Of a DNA stretch of 64,000 nt, positions 54,904-63,692 are shown piece by piece. A model generated the notes under the pieces. It saw nothing but the letters and a program-made list of their open reading frames with translations. It made no database searches and was not told the origin of the DNA. The stretch is from Streptomyces lincolnensis. Lineage in GTDB: Bacteria; Actinomycetota; Actinomycetes; Streptomycetales; Streptomycetaceae. The position numbers and the translations under genes are program-made. How positions within the stretch are numbered: the first letter of the stretch is position 1; each line of letters begins with the position of its first letter. The stretch is from NCBI RefSeq assembly GCF_001685355.1, contig NZ_CP016438.1:4154001-4218000 (forward strand). Direction: 5' to 3'.

Positions 54904-57309
54904 ATGGATCTCAACAGGCGTACGGCGATGGCGGCGGGCCTCGGAGCGACGACGGCGGTGGTGACGGGAGCCGGTACGGCGCGGGCCGCCGGGACGAAGG
55001 CGGCCGGACCGCCGGTGATCACCGTGCAGGGCGAGTCAGCGGCACGCACCAACATCCCGGTCGTGCGCGACCGCCGCGCCTCCGGCGGCCGTCTCCTCGC
55101 CCTGCTGACGACCGAGCGGCCACCGGAGCCGTCCGGCTGGTACGCCACCTACCGGGTCCGCGTCCCCGAGGCCGGCGTGTACGCGCTGACCGCCGTGGCG
55201 ACCGCCCCGGTCGAGACCCCGCACACCGAGGCGGTGGCCTCGTACCTCCGACTGGCCGTGAGCGACGGCCCGTTCACCGACCTCGACCACGCCCAGCCCC
55301 ACTGGTACGACTCACCGCCCGCCTGGGGCGACCTGTCCGTCCTCGACCTCGGCGAGGTGGAACTCCGCGGCGGCACCGACACGTTGACGTTCCGCGTCGA
55401 CGAGAAGACGGTCCTGGACACCACCACCGCCTACGTCCTCACCCTCGACCGCTTCACCCTCCGCCTCCGCCCCGGCCACCCGGCCCTGCGCACGGCCACC
55501 GTCGCCCGCCACCGCGCCGACGAACCCGCCCGCCTCCGTCTCACCCTGGACGGCCGCGCCCGCCGCCCGCACCCCGTGCGCTACACGGTCACCGACCACT
55601 TCGGCCACCGGGTCGCCACCGGCCGTACGACGATCCCCGAGGGCGCCACCGGCACGACCGTCGCCCTGCCCAAGGACCTCCCGCCGGGCCACTACCGCGT
55701 CGACGCCGACGGCGTGGGCGGCGCCTTCGCGCGCCTGCCCGTGCGCCCGGCGCCGACCGGCGCGGCGAGCCGCTTCGGCGTCAACGTCTGGGCGGCCTCC
55801 CTGCTCCCGCCGTCCCGGCTGGACGAATTCGCCGCCGCCATGCGGGACATGGGGGCGGGCTGGGTGCGCGACGGCCAGTCCTGGCCGGCCGTGGAGCCGA
55901 CGCCGGGCGGCTACGACACCGCGCACCACGACCGCGCGACCCGCACGCTGCGCGCCCACGGCCTGGCCGTCCTCGACGTGCTCTCACCGGCGCCCGAGTG
56001 GGCGATGACCGAGGCGTCCCTGCCGCTCCCGGCGGACCTCAGGCACGCCTACCGCTACGCCCGCCGGCTGGCCGCGGCCGCCCCGGAGGCGCTCCAGCTG
56101 TCGAACGAGCCCGACGTGGACACCACCCGCTCCACCGGCGACGCCCACGCCGCGTTCGTGAAGGCGGCGGCACTCGGCATCAAGGACGCCGCGGAGAATC
56201 CCCCGCTCGTGGTCCTGCCCGGCATCGCCCAGACGGGCCCCTTCCAGGACCTGATGCTCGCCAACGACGTCGTCCGCTACGCCGACGCGTGGGCCTTCCA
56301 CGGCTACCCCGACCCCGCCCGACCCGGCGAGCCCGAGTTCCCGGGCGCGGCGGACGAACAGCACGCCCTCGCCCGCCGGCACGGCGCGGACGTGCCGCTG
56401 TGGATGACGGAGTGCGGCGCGTTCCAGACCGCCCGCCCCGGACAGGATCTGACACCCGCCGAACAGGCCGTCCAGGCCCGCTACGTGGTGCGTTCCATGG
56501 TGGAGGGACTGGCCGCGGGCAACGCCCGCCAGTTCTGGTTCGCGGCCCCGCCCCTGTACGACGACGGCGTCTGGTTCGGCCTGCTGGACCGCGCGTTCGA
56601 CCCGCTGCCCGCCTACAGCGCCCTCGCCGCGCTCACCTCCCTCCTCGGCGCGGCCCACTTCGTCGGCCCGGCCCGCCGACTGCCCGCCGGGGCCCGGGGG
56701 TTGGTCTTCGACACCGGACGCGGCGAGCTGGTCACGGTGGTCTGGGCGCCCCGGCCGGTGCGCGTAGGGCTGCGGGGGACGGCGTACGACATCATGGGCC
56801 GCCGCCTGCGCGGGAGCGGCCCGCTGACCGCCTCGCCCGACCCGCTCTACGTCGTCTCCCGTGGCGCGGGCCCGTCCCCCGCGCCGGAGTCGGCCGCCCG
56901 CACCCTCTCCGACGCCGAGCACATCGTGCTCGTCCAGCGCTTCTCCGCCCGTGACGCGGCCCCCGGCAAGGAGGACGGGGACGCGCCGGCGCCGTACGGC
57001 TACCGCCTGGGCCGCCGTACGCGGATGCGGGTCGAGGTCTACAACTTCTCCGCCGAGGCGCGGACCGTGACGGTGACGGCCGGTTCGCCGGGCGGAGGCT
57101 GGTCGGTGCGGGCGCGCGCGGGGACGCGGGTGCGGGTGGCCGCCCGGGGGCGTGCGGGCGTCGACTTCGTGGTGACGGCGGGGAGTTCGGTGCCGCGCCG
57201 GGTGGACCGGCGGCTGTCGTTCGGCGCGGTGCTCGAAGACGGCTCCGGAGGCGGCTCCGACGGTGGCCGGCAGGTGCCCAAGAGCGTGGCGCTCGTGCAC
57301 CTGAAGTAG
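54904..57309 (+). CDS. Tat-exported clan GH-A-like glycoside hydrolase
   Basis: An 801-residue secreted protein. The Tat signal (LNRRTAMAAGLGATTAVVTG, residues 3-22) is followed by an N-terminal beta domain (about 40-190, possible carbohydrate-binding), a second beta domain (about 195-280), a TIM-barrel (about 285-610) and C-terminal beta domains (about 610-801). In the barrel, QLSNEPDVD supplies a candidate acid/base Glu402 and WMTECGAFQ a candidate nucleophile Glu503, as in GH5/GH39-type enzymes. Substrate unknown. Weak Shine-Dalgarno. Confidence 0.8.
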   Translation: MDLNRRTAMAAGLGATTAVVTGAGTARAAGTKAAGPPVITVQGESAARTNIPVVRDRRASGGRLLALLTTERPPEPSGWYATYRVRVPEAGVYALTAVATAPVETPHTEAVASYLRLAVSDGPFTDLDHAQPHWYDSPPAWGDLSVLDLGEVELRGGTDTLTFRVDEKTVLDTTTAYVLTLDRFTLRLRPGHPALRTATVARHRADEPARLRLTLDGRARRPHPVRYTVTDHFGHRVATGRTTIPEGATGTTVALPKDLPPGHYRVDADGVGGAFARLPVRPAPTGAASRFGVNVWAASLLPPSRLDEFAAAMRDMGAGWVRDGQSWPAVEPTPGGYDTAHHDRATRTLRAHGLAVLDVLSPAPEWAMTEASLPLPADLRHAYRYARRLAAAAPEALQLSNEPDVDTTRSTGDAHAAFVKAAALGIKDAAENPPLVVLPGIAQTGPFQDLMLANDVVRYADAWAFHGYPDPARPGEPEFPGAADEQHALARRHGADVPLWMTECGAFQTARPGQDLTPAEQAVQARYVVRSMVEGLAAGNARQFWFAAPPLYDDGVWFGLLDRAFDPLPAYSALAALTSLLGAAHFVGPARRLPAGARGLVFDTGRGELVTVVWAPRPVRVGLRGTAYDIMGRRLRGSGPLTASPDPLYVVSRGAGPSPAPESAARTLSDAEHIVLVQRFSARDAAPGKEDGDAPAPYGYRLGRRTRMRVEVYNFSAEARTVTVTAGSPGGGWSVRARAGTRVRVAARGRAGVDFVVTAGSSVPRRVDRRLSFGAVLEDGSGGGSDGGRQVPKSVALVHLK

Positions 57310-57483
57310 GCGCCCGGGTACCCGGCGTAGGCGTTCGGGGCGGCGAAAAATCAGAGTTAACGGCGGTAACACCGCAGGTCAGCGAAGTAAGCGCATACCG
57401 ACCAATCAGTTTGGTGAAACCCTTCTCGGTCGTGCCTACCTGCGAGTAGCGTGCGTCACTCCGTTCGCCCAAGGAGTACCGGG

Positions 57484-57888
57484 ATGTCCTACGACCCACC
57501 GCCGTACGCCACTTACCCGTGGCAGCCGCCCGCCCCGCCCGAGCCCGTCGAGCGACGGCCCCGCCACCGGACCGCGCTCGGGCACCACAGCGACCTGCGG
57601 CTCCTGCGCAGCGCCTACCGCTGGCAGCGGCGCACGGCCACGCTCACCGCGCTCGGCTACTTCACGCTCTTCCTGATCCTGTCCGCGTTCGCGCCGTCCT
57701 TCATGGCGGGCACGGTCGCCGGCGGACTGCCCACCGGTCTGCTGCTCGCCCTGATCCAGGTGCCCGTCACCTGGCTGGCGGTCGGCCTCTACGAGCACAC
57801 CGCCCGCCGTCACGTCGACCCCCTCGCGGACCGCATCCGCAAGGAGTCCGCGCTGAACGCCAAGCGGGAGGAGGCGGCACGGCGATGA
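57484..57888 (+). CDS. DUF485 membrane protein
   Basis: A 134-residue protein. A Pro/Tyr-rich N terminus (YDPPPYATYPWQPPAPPEPV) precedes the DUF485 motif SDLRLLRSAYRWQRR and two transmembrane helices (LTALGYFTLFLILSAFAPSF, GLPTGLLLALIQVPVTWLAV), then VGLYEHTARRHVDPLADRIR. DUF485 proteins nearly always precede acetate-type symporters and are thought to assist them. The ATG follows AAGGAG, and the stop overlaps the symporter start. Confidence 0.9.
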   Translation: MSYDPPPYATYPWQPPAPPEPVERRPRHRTALGHHSDLRLLRSAYRWQRRTATLTALGYFTLFLILSAFAPSFMAGTVAGGLPTGLLLALIQVPVTWLAVGLYEHTARRHVDPLADRIRKESALNAKREEAARR

Positions 57889-59495
57889 CCGGCTTCGACG
57901 ACTCCTCGCAGGCGATGTCCCTCGTGGCGTTCTCCACGGTCGCCACCATCACCCTCCTGCTGTGCGTGATGACCGGCCCCGACAGCGACGACCTCGACGA
58001 GTTCTACACGGGCTACGGCTCCCTCTCCCCGATGCGCAACGGCCTCGCCATCGCGGGCGACTACATCTCCGCCGCGACCGTCCTCGGCACCGGCGGCGTC
58101 ATCGCGCTCTACGGCTACGACGGCGTCGTCCTCGCCCTCAGCACGGCCCTGTCGCTGATGCTGCTGATGTTCCTGCTGGCCGAACCCCTGCGCAACGCGG
58201 GCCGGTTCACCATGGGCGACGCGCTGACCCGGCGGACGCCCGGCCGCGCCGTCCGGATGACGGCGTGCGTGGTGACCCTCGCCGCGCTGCTGCCGCTGAT
58301 GCTGGTGCAACTCGCCGGCACCGGGCAGCTGCTGGCGTTCATCCTCGGCTTCTCCGGCGACTCCCTGAAGACCGGCTGCATCATCGGCCTGGGCGCGCTG
58401 ATGATCAGTTACGCGGCGATCGGCGGGATGAAGGGCACCGCCCTCATCCAGATCCTGAAGATCGTGATGCTGCTCGGATCGGGCGCCGTCGCCTCCGTAC
58501 TCATCCTGAACCGGTTCGACTGGAACCCAAGCACGCTGTTCGACACCGCGGCCGACAACAGCGGGGTGGGCTCCGCCTTCCTCAGCTCGGGCCTGCAGTT
58601 CGCCGGCGGTCCCCATCCCCGCCTCGACATGATCACCGCACAGCTGGCCGTGGTCCTCGGCGGCGGCTGTCTGCCGCACGTCACCATGCGCATGTACACC
58701 GCCTCCAGCGCCCGTCAGGTGCGCCGCTCCATGTCCTGGGCGGTGGCGTCGGTCGCGCTGTTCGTCCTGGTCATCACCGTCGTGGGGTTCGGCGCCACGG
58801 CGTTGATCGGCCGGGAGGTGATCGCGGGGGCGGACCCGCAGGGCAACACGGCCTATCTGCTGGGCTCCCGGGCGGCGTTCGGCGAGGACGTCTCGACCGC
58901 CGAGACCCTGCTCTTCACCACCGTCACGACGGCGATCTTCCTCACCCTGCTCGCCTCGGTCGCCGGAATGATCCTCTCCTGCGCCAACTCCCTCGCCCAC
59001 GACGTCTTCGCGGCCCGCGCGCACGAGATGTCCGAACGCCGCGAGATGCTGCTGGCCCGCCTGTCGGCCCTGGCGGTCGGCGTCCCCGCGATCATCCTGG
59101 CCACCCTGGTCCAGCACCGCAGCCTCCAGCCCCTGGTCACCCTCTCCTTCTGCCTCGGCGCCTCCGCCCTGGCCCCCGCCCTCGTCTACAGCCTCTTCTG
59201 GCGCCGCTACACCCGAACGGGCCTGCTCTGCACGCTCATCGGCGGCTCCGCGGTGGTCCTCGTCCTGATGCCGGGCACCAACCTCGTCTCGGGCTCCCCG
59301 GTATCGGCCTTCCCCGGCGCCGACTTCAACTTCTTCCCCTTCACCACCACCGGCCTCGTCTCCATCCCGGCCGGATTCCTCCTCGGCTGGCTGGGCACGG
59401 TGGCCTCCGGCCGGCGGAAGTCGGAGGAGCAGAGGAAGCAGTACGAGGCGGTGGAGGGGTGGATCCTGGCGGGGGCGGTGCGGAAGGGGAGTTGA
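57885..59495 (+). CDS. Sodium:solute symporter (ActP/acetate type)
   Basis: A 536-residue SSS-family permease with about 13 helices. DDLDEFYTGYGSLSPMRNGL, IAGDYISAATVLGTGGVIAL (sodium-site region of TM2), GMKGTALIQILKIVMLLGSG and ISCANSLAHDVFAARAHEMS match ActP/MctC monocarboxylate transporters. It is coupled to DUF485 through an ATGA overlap. Probably imports acetate or short monocarboxylates. Confidence 0.93.
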   Translation: MTGFDDSSQAMSLVAFSTVATITLLLCVMTGPDSDDLDEFYTGYGSLSPMRNGLAIAGDYISAATVLGTGGVIALYGYDGVVLALSTALSLMLLMFLLAEPLRNAGRFTMGDALTRRTPGRAVRMTACVVTLAALLPLMLVQLAGTGQLLAFILGFSGDSLKTGCIIGLGALMISYAAIGGMKGTALIQILKIVMLLGSGAVASVLILNRFDWNPSTLFDTAADNSGVGSAFLSSGLQFAGGPHPRLDMITAQLAVVLGGGCLPHVTMRMYTASSARQVRRSMSWAVASVALFVLVITVVGFGATALIGREVIAGADPQGNTAYLLGSRAAFGEDVSTAETLLFTTVTTAIFLTLLASVAGMILSCANSLAHDVFAARAHEMSERREMLLARLSALAVGVPAIILATLVQHRSLQPLVTLSFCLGASALAPALVYSLFWRRYTRTGLLCTLIGGSAVVLVLMPGTNLVSGSPVSAFPGADFNFFPFTTTGLVSIPAGFLLGWLGTVASGRRKSEEQRKQYEAVEGWILAGAVRKGS

Positions 59496-59798
59496 GGCGG
59501 AGTTGACGACGCGGAGTTGACGACGCGGAGTTGACGCCCGCACCACCGCGGGCAGGCGGGCGTCCGCCTCAGGATGGCGTCCCGCCGGGTGGTGTAGCCG
59601 ATCAGCGGACCGGAACTCGCAGGTCACGCCGGGCACTTCGGCCGACTGGCGCCCTCCCGGCGTCTGATCGGGCGCCTTCGCGTGACGCGCCCGGCGGAGA
59701 GATCGTCGCGAGCCGGATACCGGACGGCAAGGCGCACGATCGCTTACACCACCTCGCGGGACGCGACCCGCCGCAGCGCACCCCTGGCGCGGGAAGCC
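59496..59798. other. 303-bp convergent intergenic region
   Basis: Starts with the 14-bp tandem repeats (59497-59535). The rest shows no clear hairpin or ORF. Confidence 0.5.
59497..59535 (+). repeat. Tandem 14-bp repeats after the symporter
   Basis: GCGGAGTTGACGAC occurs at 59497 and 59511, with a partial third copy at 59525. A GGAGTTGA before the stop suggests the expansion arose from the gene end. Confidence 0.85.
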
Positions 59799-60686
59799 TC
59801 ACTCCGTCGCGGCCCGTCCCGTGAGCGCCGACAAGCTGCTTCGCACGTGCTCCATCTGCGCCTGCATGTCGTCCCACCTCGCCCCGTGCTCGCGCAGCAC
59901 CCGCTCGGTCTCCCGGGCGATCCGCTCCTCCCGCGCCCGGGCCTCGGCGACGATCTCCGCCGCCCGCAGCCGGGCCTCCTCCTGCCGTTCCCGCCCGGAG
60001 AACTCCGCCGCGGCGAATGCCTGCTTGGCCTCCGACAGCGCGGCCTCGGCGCGGGCCACCCGCTCGGCGACGCGTGCGTCCACCGCGGCGGTCCGCTCCC
60101 GCGCGGAGTCCTCCAGCTCGGCCAACCGCTCGGCCTGCTCCCCGGCCTGCTCGGAGAGCATCGCGGTGGTGCGCTGCCGTACCTCGCGCAACGCGGCGAG
60201 CGCCTCTGAGCGCCCCTCCTTCACCTCGCGCCGGGCGGAGATCCGGATCTCGTCCGCCCGGGCACGCGCCGCGAGCAGGCGCCGCTCGGCACGTTCGTCG
60301 GCGTCGGTACCGAGGGCGTCGGCCTCCGCCCGGGCGGCCTCACGCACGCCGTCCGCGTGCGCCCGCGCCTCCTCCACGACCCGCCGCGCCTCCCGCCGGG
60401 CGCGTTCCCGCACGGCGTCGGCCTCCTCCTGCCCGAGCGCGAAGAGCCGCCGCGCGCCCTCGCCGAGCGACTCGTAGGTCTGCGGGGCGAGCCGGCCCAC
60501 GACCTCCCGCATCCCCACGGCCTCCGCCTCCATCTCCTTGGCGAGGACGGTCAGCCGGGCGGCGCGCTCCCAGGCGTCGTCGCGGTCCCGGGACAGGGCA
60601 CGGGCGTACGCGTCGACCTGGTCGGGGCGGTAACCGCGCCCCCGTCCGGCCACGAACCCATGGGACGACGCCGCTGCGCTGCTCAT
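59799..60686 (-). CDS. Long coiled-coil protein (DivIVA-like / cellulose-binding-protein annotation)
   Basis: A 295-residue Ala/Arg/Glu-rich coiled coil. The N terminus SSHGFVAGRGRGYRPDQVDA resembles the DivIVA N-terminal segment that binds curved membrane; after it, nearly the whole chain is heptad-like (KEMEAEAVGMREVVGRLAPQ, EADAVRERARREARRVVEEA, EQAGEQAERLAELEDSARER). Streptomyces proteins of this kind are often labelled cellulose-binding and relate to polar cytoskeleton proteins such as Scy. ATG 60686 was chosen because AGAGGGG lies upstream. Confidence 0.8.
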   Translation of the reverse strand: MSSAAASSHGFVAGRGRGYRPDQVDAYARALSRDRDDAWERAARLTVLAKEMEAEAVGMREVVGRLAPQTYESLGEGARRLFALGQEEADAVRERARREARRVVEEARAHADGVREAARAEADALGTDADERAERRLLAARARADEIRISARREVKEGRSEALAALREVRQRTTAMLSEQAGEQAERLAELEDSARERTAAVDARVAERVARAEAALSEAKQAFAAAEFSGRERQEEARLRAAEIVAEARAREERIARETERVLREHGARWDDMQAQMEHVRSSLSALTGRAATE

Positions 60687-60829
60687 CCTGGAACCCCTCT
60701 CCGCCGAACGGACGCGGCACGATGCCGGCGCGCACATCTTGATATATCGGACGGAAGTGTTCATAACGCGACACTCCGCGCGCAGGTTACGGCCACGCAC
60801 GTACAGAGCACGGTCACGCCCGCACAGGA

Positions 60830-60867
60830 AAGGGCCGGACCCGGTCACACGACCGGGTCCGGCCCTT
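60830..60867. terminator. Strong terminator after the deaminase/SUKH-4 gene
   Basis: AAGGGCCGGACCCGGTC and GACCGGGTCCGGCCCTT, a perfect 17-bp stem with ACAC loop, 66 nt beyond the stop at 60933. Confidence 0.9.
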
Positions 60868-60932
60868 CACGCACGATCCTGCGTGTTCCTGCGCGTTCCT
60901 GTGCGGCAAGCAGGCTGTTCAGGCGCGGGGCG

Positions 60933-63692
60933 TCACAGCAGCCCGTCCCACATCTGCTCCAGCAGCACCGACCACCAGCTCTCCGGCGAACCGAGCGCCG
61001 CCGGGTCGAGGGCGGCCAGCTGGACCTGGAAGTCGACGGTCCAACGGCCCGCCTGCTCCTGGTTCAGACCGAAGCGCAGCCGCCACATACGGCCGAGCAA
61101 CCCCAGGCACCGCTGGAACTCGGGCAGCCCCGTGTTCACGAACTGCGGCGGCACGGACGCACCGCCCGGCCCCGCCTCCACGGGCACGGCCACGATGTTC
61201 GCCGTGCCGTACTGCACGCAGATCGCCCGGCCGAAGTCGCTGCCCATGACGAGGTACGAGCCCGCGTCCGGGGCCGGCTGCACCCCGCGCTCGGCCGCCA
61301 GCTCCGCCAGCGTCGGCACCGGCCGCCCCGGCTGGGCCTGTGCCCAGAAGAACGGCCCCATGTCCATCGGCAGCCCCGCCGCCACCAGCGAGTGCGCCAC
61401 CACCGGCGGCACGCCCTGCCGGGACACCGCGGCCTGCTCGAACCGGAAGATCCCCGGCCCGAACGCACCCGCCAGCTCCTGCCCGATCGCCTCCGGGGGA
61501 ACCGGCGGAACCGGCGGCACCGGCTGCAACGGCGCCCGCACCGGGGCCGGACGGGCGGGCCCGTCGGCGACCTGGTGCAACTCGCCCTGGTGGGCGAGCA
61601 GTTGCCGCATGCCCTGCTGCCGGCTCGCGTGATCCGTGCCGTACGGCGCGATCGAGGTGATCCGCGCCTGCGGCCACTGCTCCCGGATCATCCGCGCGCA
61701 GTACGCGCCCGGCAGCTCGCACGACTCCAACTCGGTGTGCAGCTCAAGCACCTGGTCCGGCGGCACGTTCATCGCGCGCAGCTCGTGAAAGATCTGCCAC
61801 TCCGGGTGCGGCGTCCCCGGCGCCGAACGCCGGATCAGCTGCTGCTCCGACCCGTCCTGCGCGCGGTAGCGCAGCACGGCCTGGTAGCCGGGGCCGACCG
61901 TCGGCTGCCCCTGCGGCGGATAGCCGTACGACGGCTGCTGCCCGGGGCCCGGCGGCGGAGGCGGCGGCATCGCACCCGGCGGCACGGCACCCGGCGGGGG
62001 CATCGAGCCGGGCGGCGGCGGAGGCATCGCCCCGGGCGGCATCGGCTGCGGCGCACCGGGAGGCGCGATGGGGGCGCCGGGAGCCATACCGGGCGCACCG
62101 GGGGCCCCGGGAACCCCGGGGGCCTGCGGCGGTGGAGGCACACCGGGACCGCCCACCGGGGGCCCGGCCAGCATGGTCTCCGCGTGATGCACGGCCCCAC
62201 GCGGACCCCCGGAGGAGCCCTGCGCACCAGGACCGGCCGGGGCGCCGGGAGGCTGGGGAGCACCGGGCGTGCCCGGAGCGCCGGGAGGATGCGGAGCTCC
62301 CGGGGCGCCGGGGGCACCCGGAGCGCCAGGGGGCCCGGGCGGCTGCGGCCCGCCCCCGCCGGGGCCCATCCGCCCGGGATCGGCCAGCATCGTCGCGGCA
62401 TGGTGAACCCCACCCGGCGGCGTACCACCGGGCACTCCGGGAGCACCGGGAGGATGCGGAGCGCCGGGCGGGTTGGGCGCGCCGGGAGCCACCGGCCCAC
62501 CGGGTCCCGCAGGTCCGTCCGGACCGAGAGACGAGACGAGCTGCGTCGGCACATACCCACCCGCCGGCGCACCCGGCGCCCCGGGCGGTGCGGGCGTGCC
62601 CGCCTGTCCCGCTCCCGGCACCCCGGGCGCACCCGGCGGAGGCGGCGGGTTGGAGCCCGGCCGACGCGGCGGAGGCGCCGCCTTGCTGGTCGCGGCATCG
62701 GCGATGTCCGCGGCGTTCGGAGCACCCCCCGGAGCACCCCCCGGAGCAGCGGCCCCGGGAGCCTGCGGATAGCCGTACGACGACGCGGGCGGCGCGGGCG
62801 GAGGCGGAGGTGTGGCACCAGGGCCCGGGCCCTGCGGATAGCCGTAGGCAGACGCAGCCGGCGAAGGCGGAGGCGGCGTCGTGCCCGGGGCGTTCGGTGC
62901 GTTCGGGTCGTCGACCGCCGGAGCGACCGCTGTCGACGGAAGCCGGCTGCCGCCGGACATCAGCGCGGTCTGGGCGTCCGGCGTCGCCGCGGGCGGCCGG
63001 TCCTCGGCCTCGTCACCGCTCAGCGGCGGCGAGAACACGGTCGCGGGCAACGGCACGGAACGGTCCTCCTCCGTACCGGCGTTGGTGTCCGTCCCGGCCC
63101 ACGGAGTGGCCCCGGGCGGCACACCCGGCGCCCCGGAGGGCCCGGAGGAAGAAGGGGAAGGGGAGGGAGAGGGAGCCGGAGGGAACGGCGGCGAAGCGGA
63201 GGCGGCGGCAGCCGCGCCCGACCCCGGCACACCGGCCTGCGTCTCGGGCAGCGAATTCCCCGCAGCCCCGCCGGAGGCACCCGCGCCCGCACCCCGCCGG
63301 TCCGGAATCCCCAGCTTGTCCGCCGCCTCCTGCAACCACTCCGGCGGACTCAGCAGGAACGACGTCTGATTGAGGTCGACCCGGGCCGCGGGCGCCGGTA
63401 CCGCGTCGGCGACCTCGTCGGCACGGCCGTACTCCTCCTCGTACCGGCGAATCACCTCGCCCACCGGCAGGGACGGCCACAGCGTGGCCTCGCCGCTGTC
63501 CCGGGCGATCACCAGCCGCTGCGCGCCGCCGTCGGAGCGCGGCCCGTCCGCGCGGTCCTCGGCCCACACCACGAACCCGAGATCGAACTCCCGCACCCGC
63601 ACCTCACGGTGCTGGTACGCCGGCACGTCTCCGTTGATCCACTCCTCGGCGCGCTCCTGCGCCTGCGCGAAGGTCACCATCGTCCAGCTCAC
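60933..63692 (-). CDS. Multidomain deaminase/SUKH-4 protein with Imm35-like N terminus
   Basis: A 919-residue cytoplasmic protein. Residues about 1-90 resemble YrhB/Imm35 (MVTFAQAQERAEEWINGD, then VIARDSGEATLWPSLPVGEV). About 125-590 is a Pro/Gly/Ala low-complexity linker with collagen-like GAPGAPGAP and YGYPQ runs. About 590-700 is a nucleotide-deaminase-like domain: HPE at 628-630 and Cys658/Cys665 (CELPGAYC) are candidate zinc ligands. About 715-919 is a SUKH-4 domain (GIFRFEQAAVSRQGVPPVVA, DFGRAICVQYGTANIVAVPV). GTG 63692 overlaps the upstream stop; ATG 63680 is an alternative. No signal peptide. Role unknown. Confidence 0.85.
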   Translation of the reverse strand: MSWTMVTFAQAQERAEEWINGDVPAYQHREVRVREFDLGFVVWAEDRADGPRSDGGAQRLVIARDSGEATLWPSLPVGEVIRRYEEEYGRADEVADAVPAPAARVDLNQTSFLLSPPEWLQEAADKLGIPDRRGAGAGASGGAAGNSLPETQAGVPGSGAAAAASASPPFPPAPSPSPSPSSSGPSGAPGVPPGATPWAGTDTNAGTEEDRSVPLPATVFSPPLSGDEAEDRPPAATPDAQTALMSGGSRLPSTAVAPAVDDPNAPNAPGTTPPPPSPAASAYGYPQGPGPGATPPPPPAPPASSYGYPQAPGAAAPGGAPGGAPNAADIADAATSKAAPPPRRPGSNPPPPPGAPGVPGAGQAGTPAPPGAPGAPAGGYVPTQLVSSLGPDGPAGPGGPVAPGAPNPPGAPHPPGAPGVPGGTPPGGVHHAATMLADPGRMGPGGGGPQPPGPPGAPGAPGAPGAPHPPGAPGTPGAPQPPGAPAGPGAQGSSGGPRGAVHHAETMLAGPPVGGPGVPPPPQAPGVPGAPGAPGMAPGAPIAPPGAPQPMPPGAMPPPPPGSMPPPGAVPPGAMPPPPPPGPGQQPSYGYPPQGQPTVGPGYQAVLRYRAQDGSEQQLIRRSAPGTPHPEWQIFHELRAMNVPPDQVLELHTELESCELPGAYCARMIREQWPQARITSIAPYGTDHASRQQGMRQLLAHQGELHQVADGPARPAPVRAPLQPVPPVPPVPPEAIGQELAGAFGPGIFRFEQAAVSRQGVPPVVAHSLVAAGLPMDMGPFFWAQAQPGRPVPTLAELAAERGVQPAPDAGSYLVMGSDFGRAICVQYGTANIVAVPVEAGPGGASVPPQFVNTGLPEFQRCLGLLGRMWRLRFGLNQEQAGRWTVDFQVQLAALDPAALGSPESWWSVLLEQMWDGLL

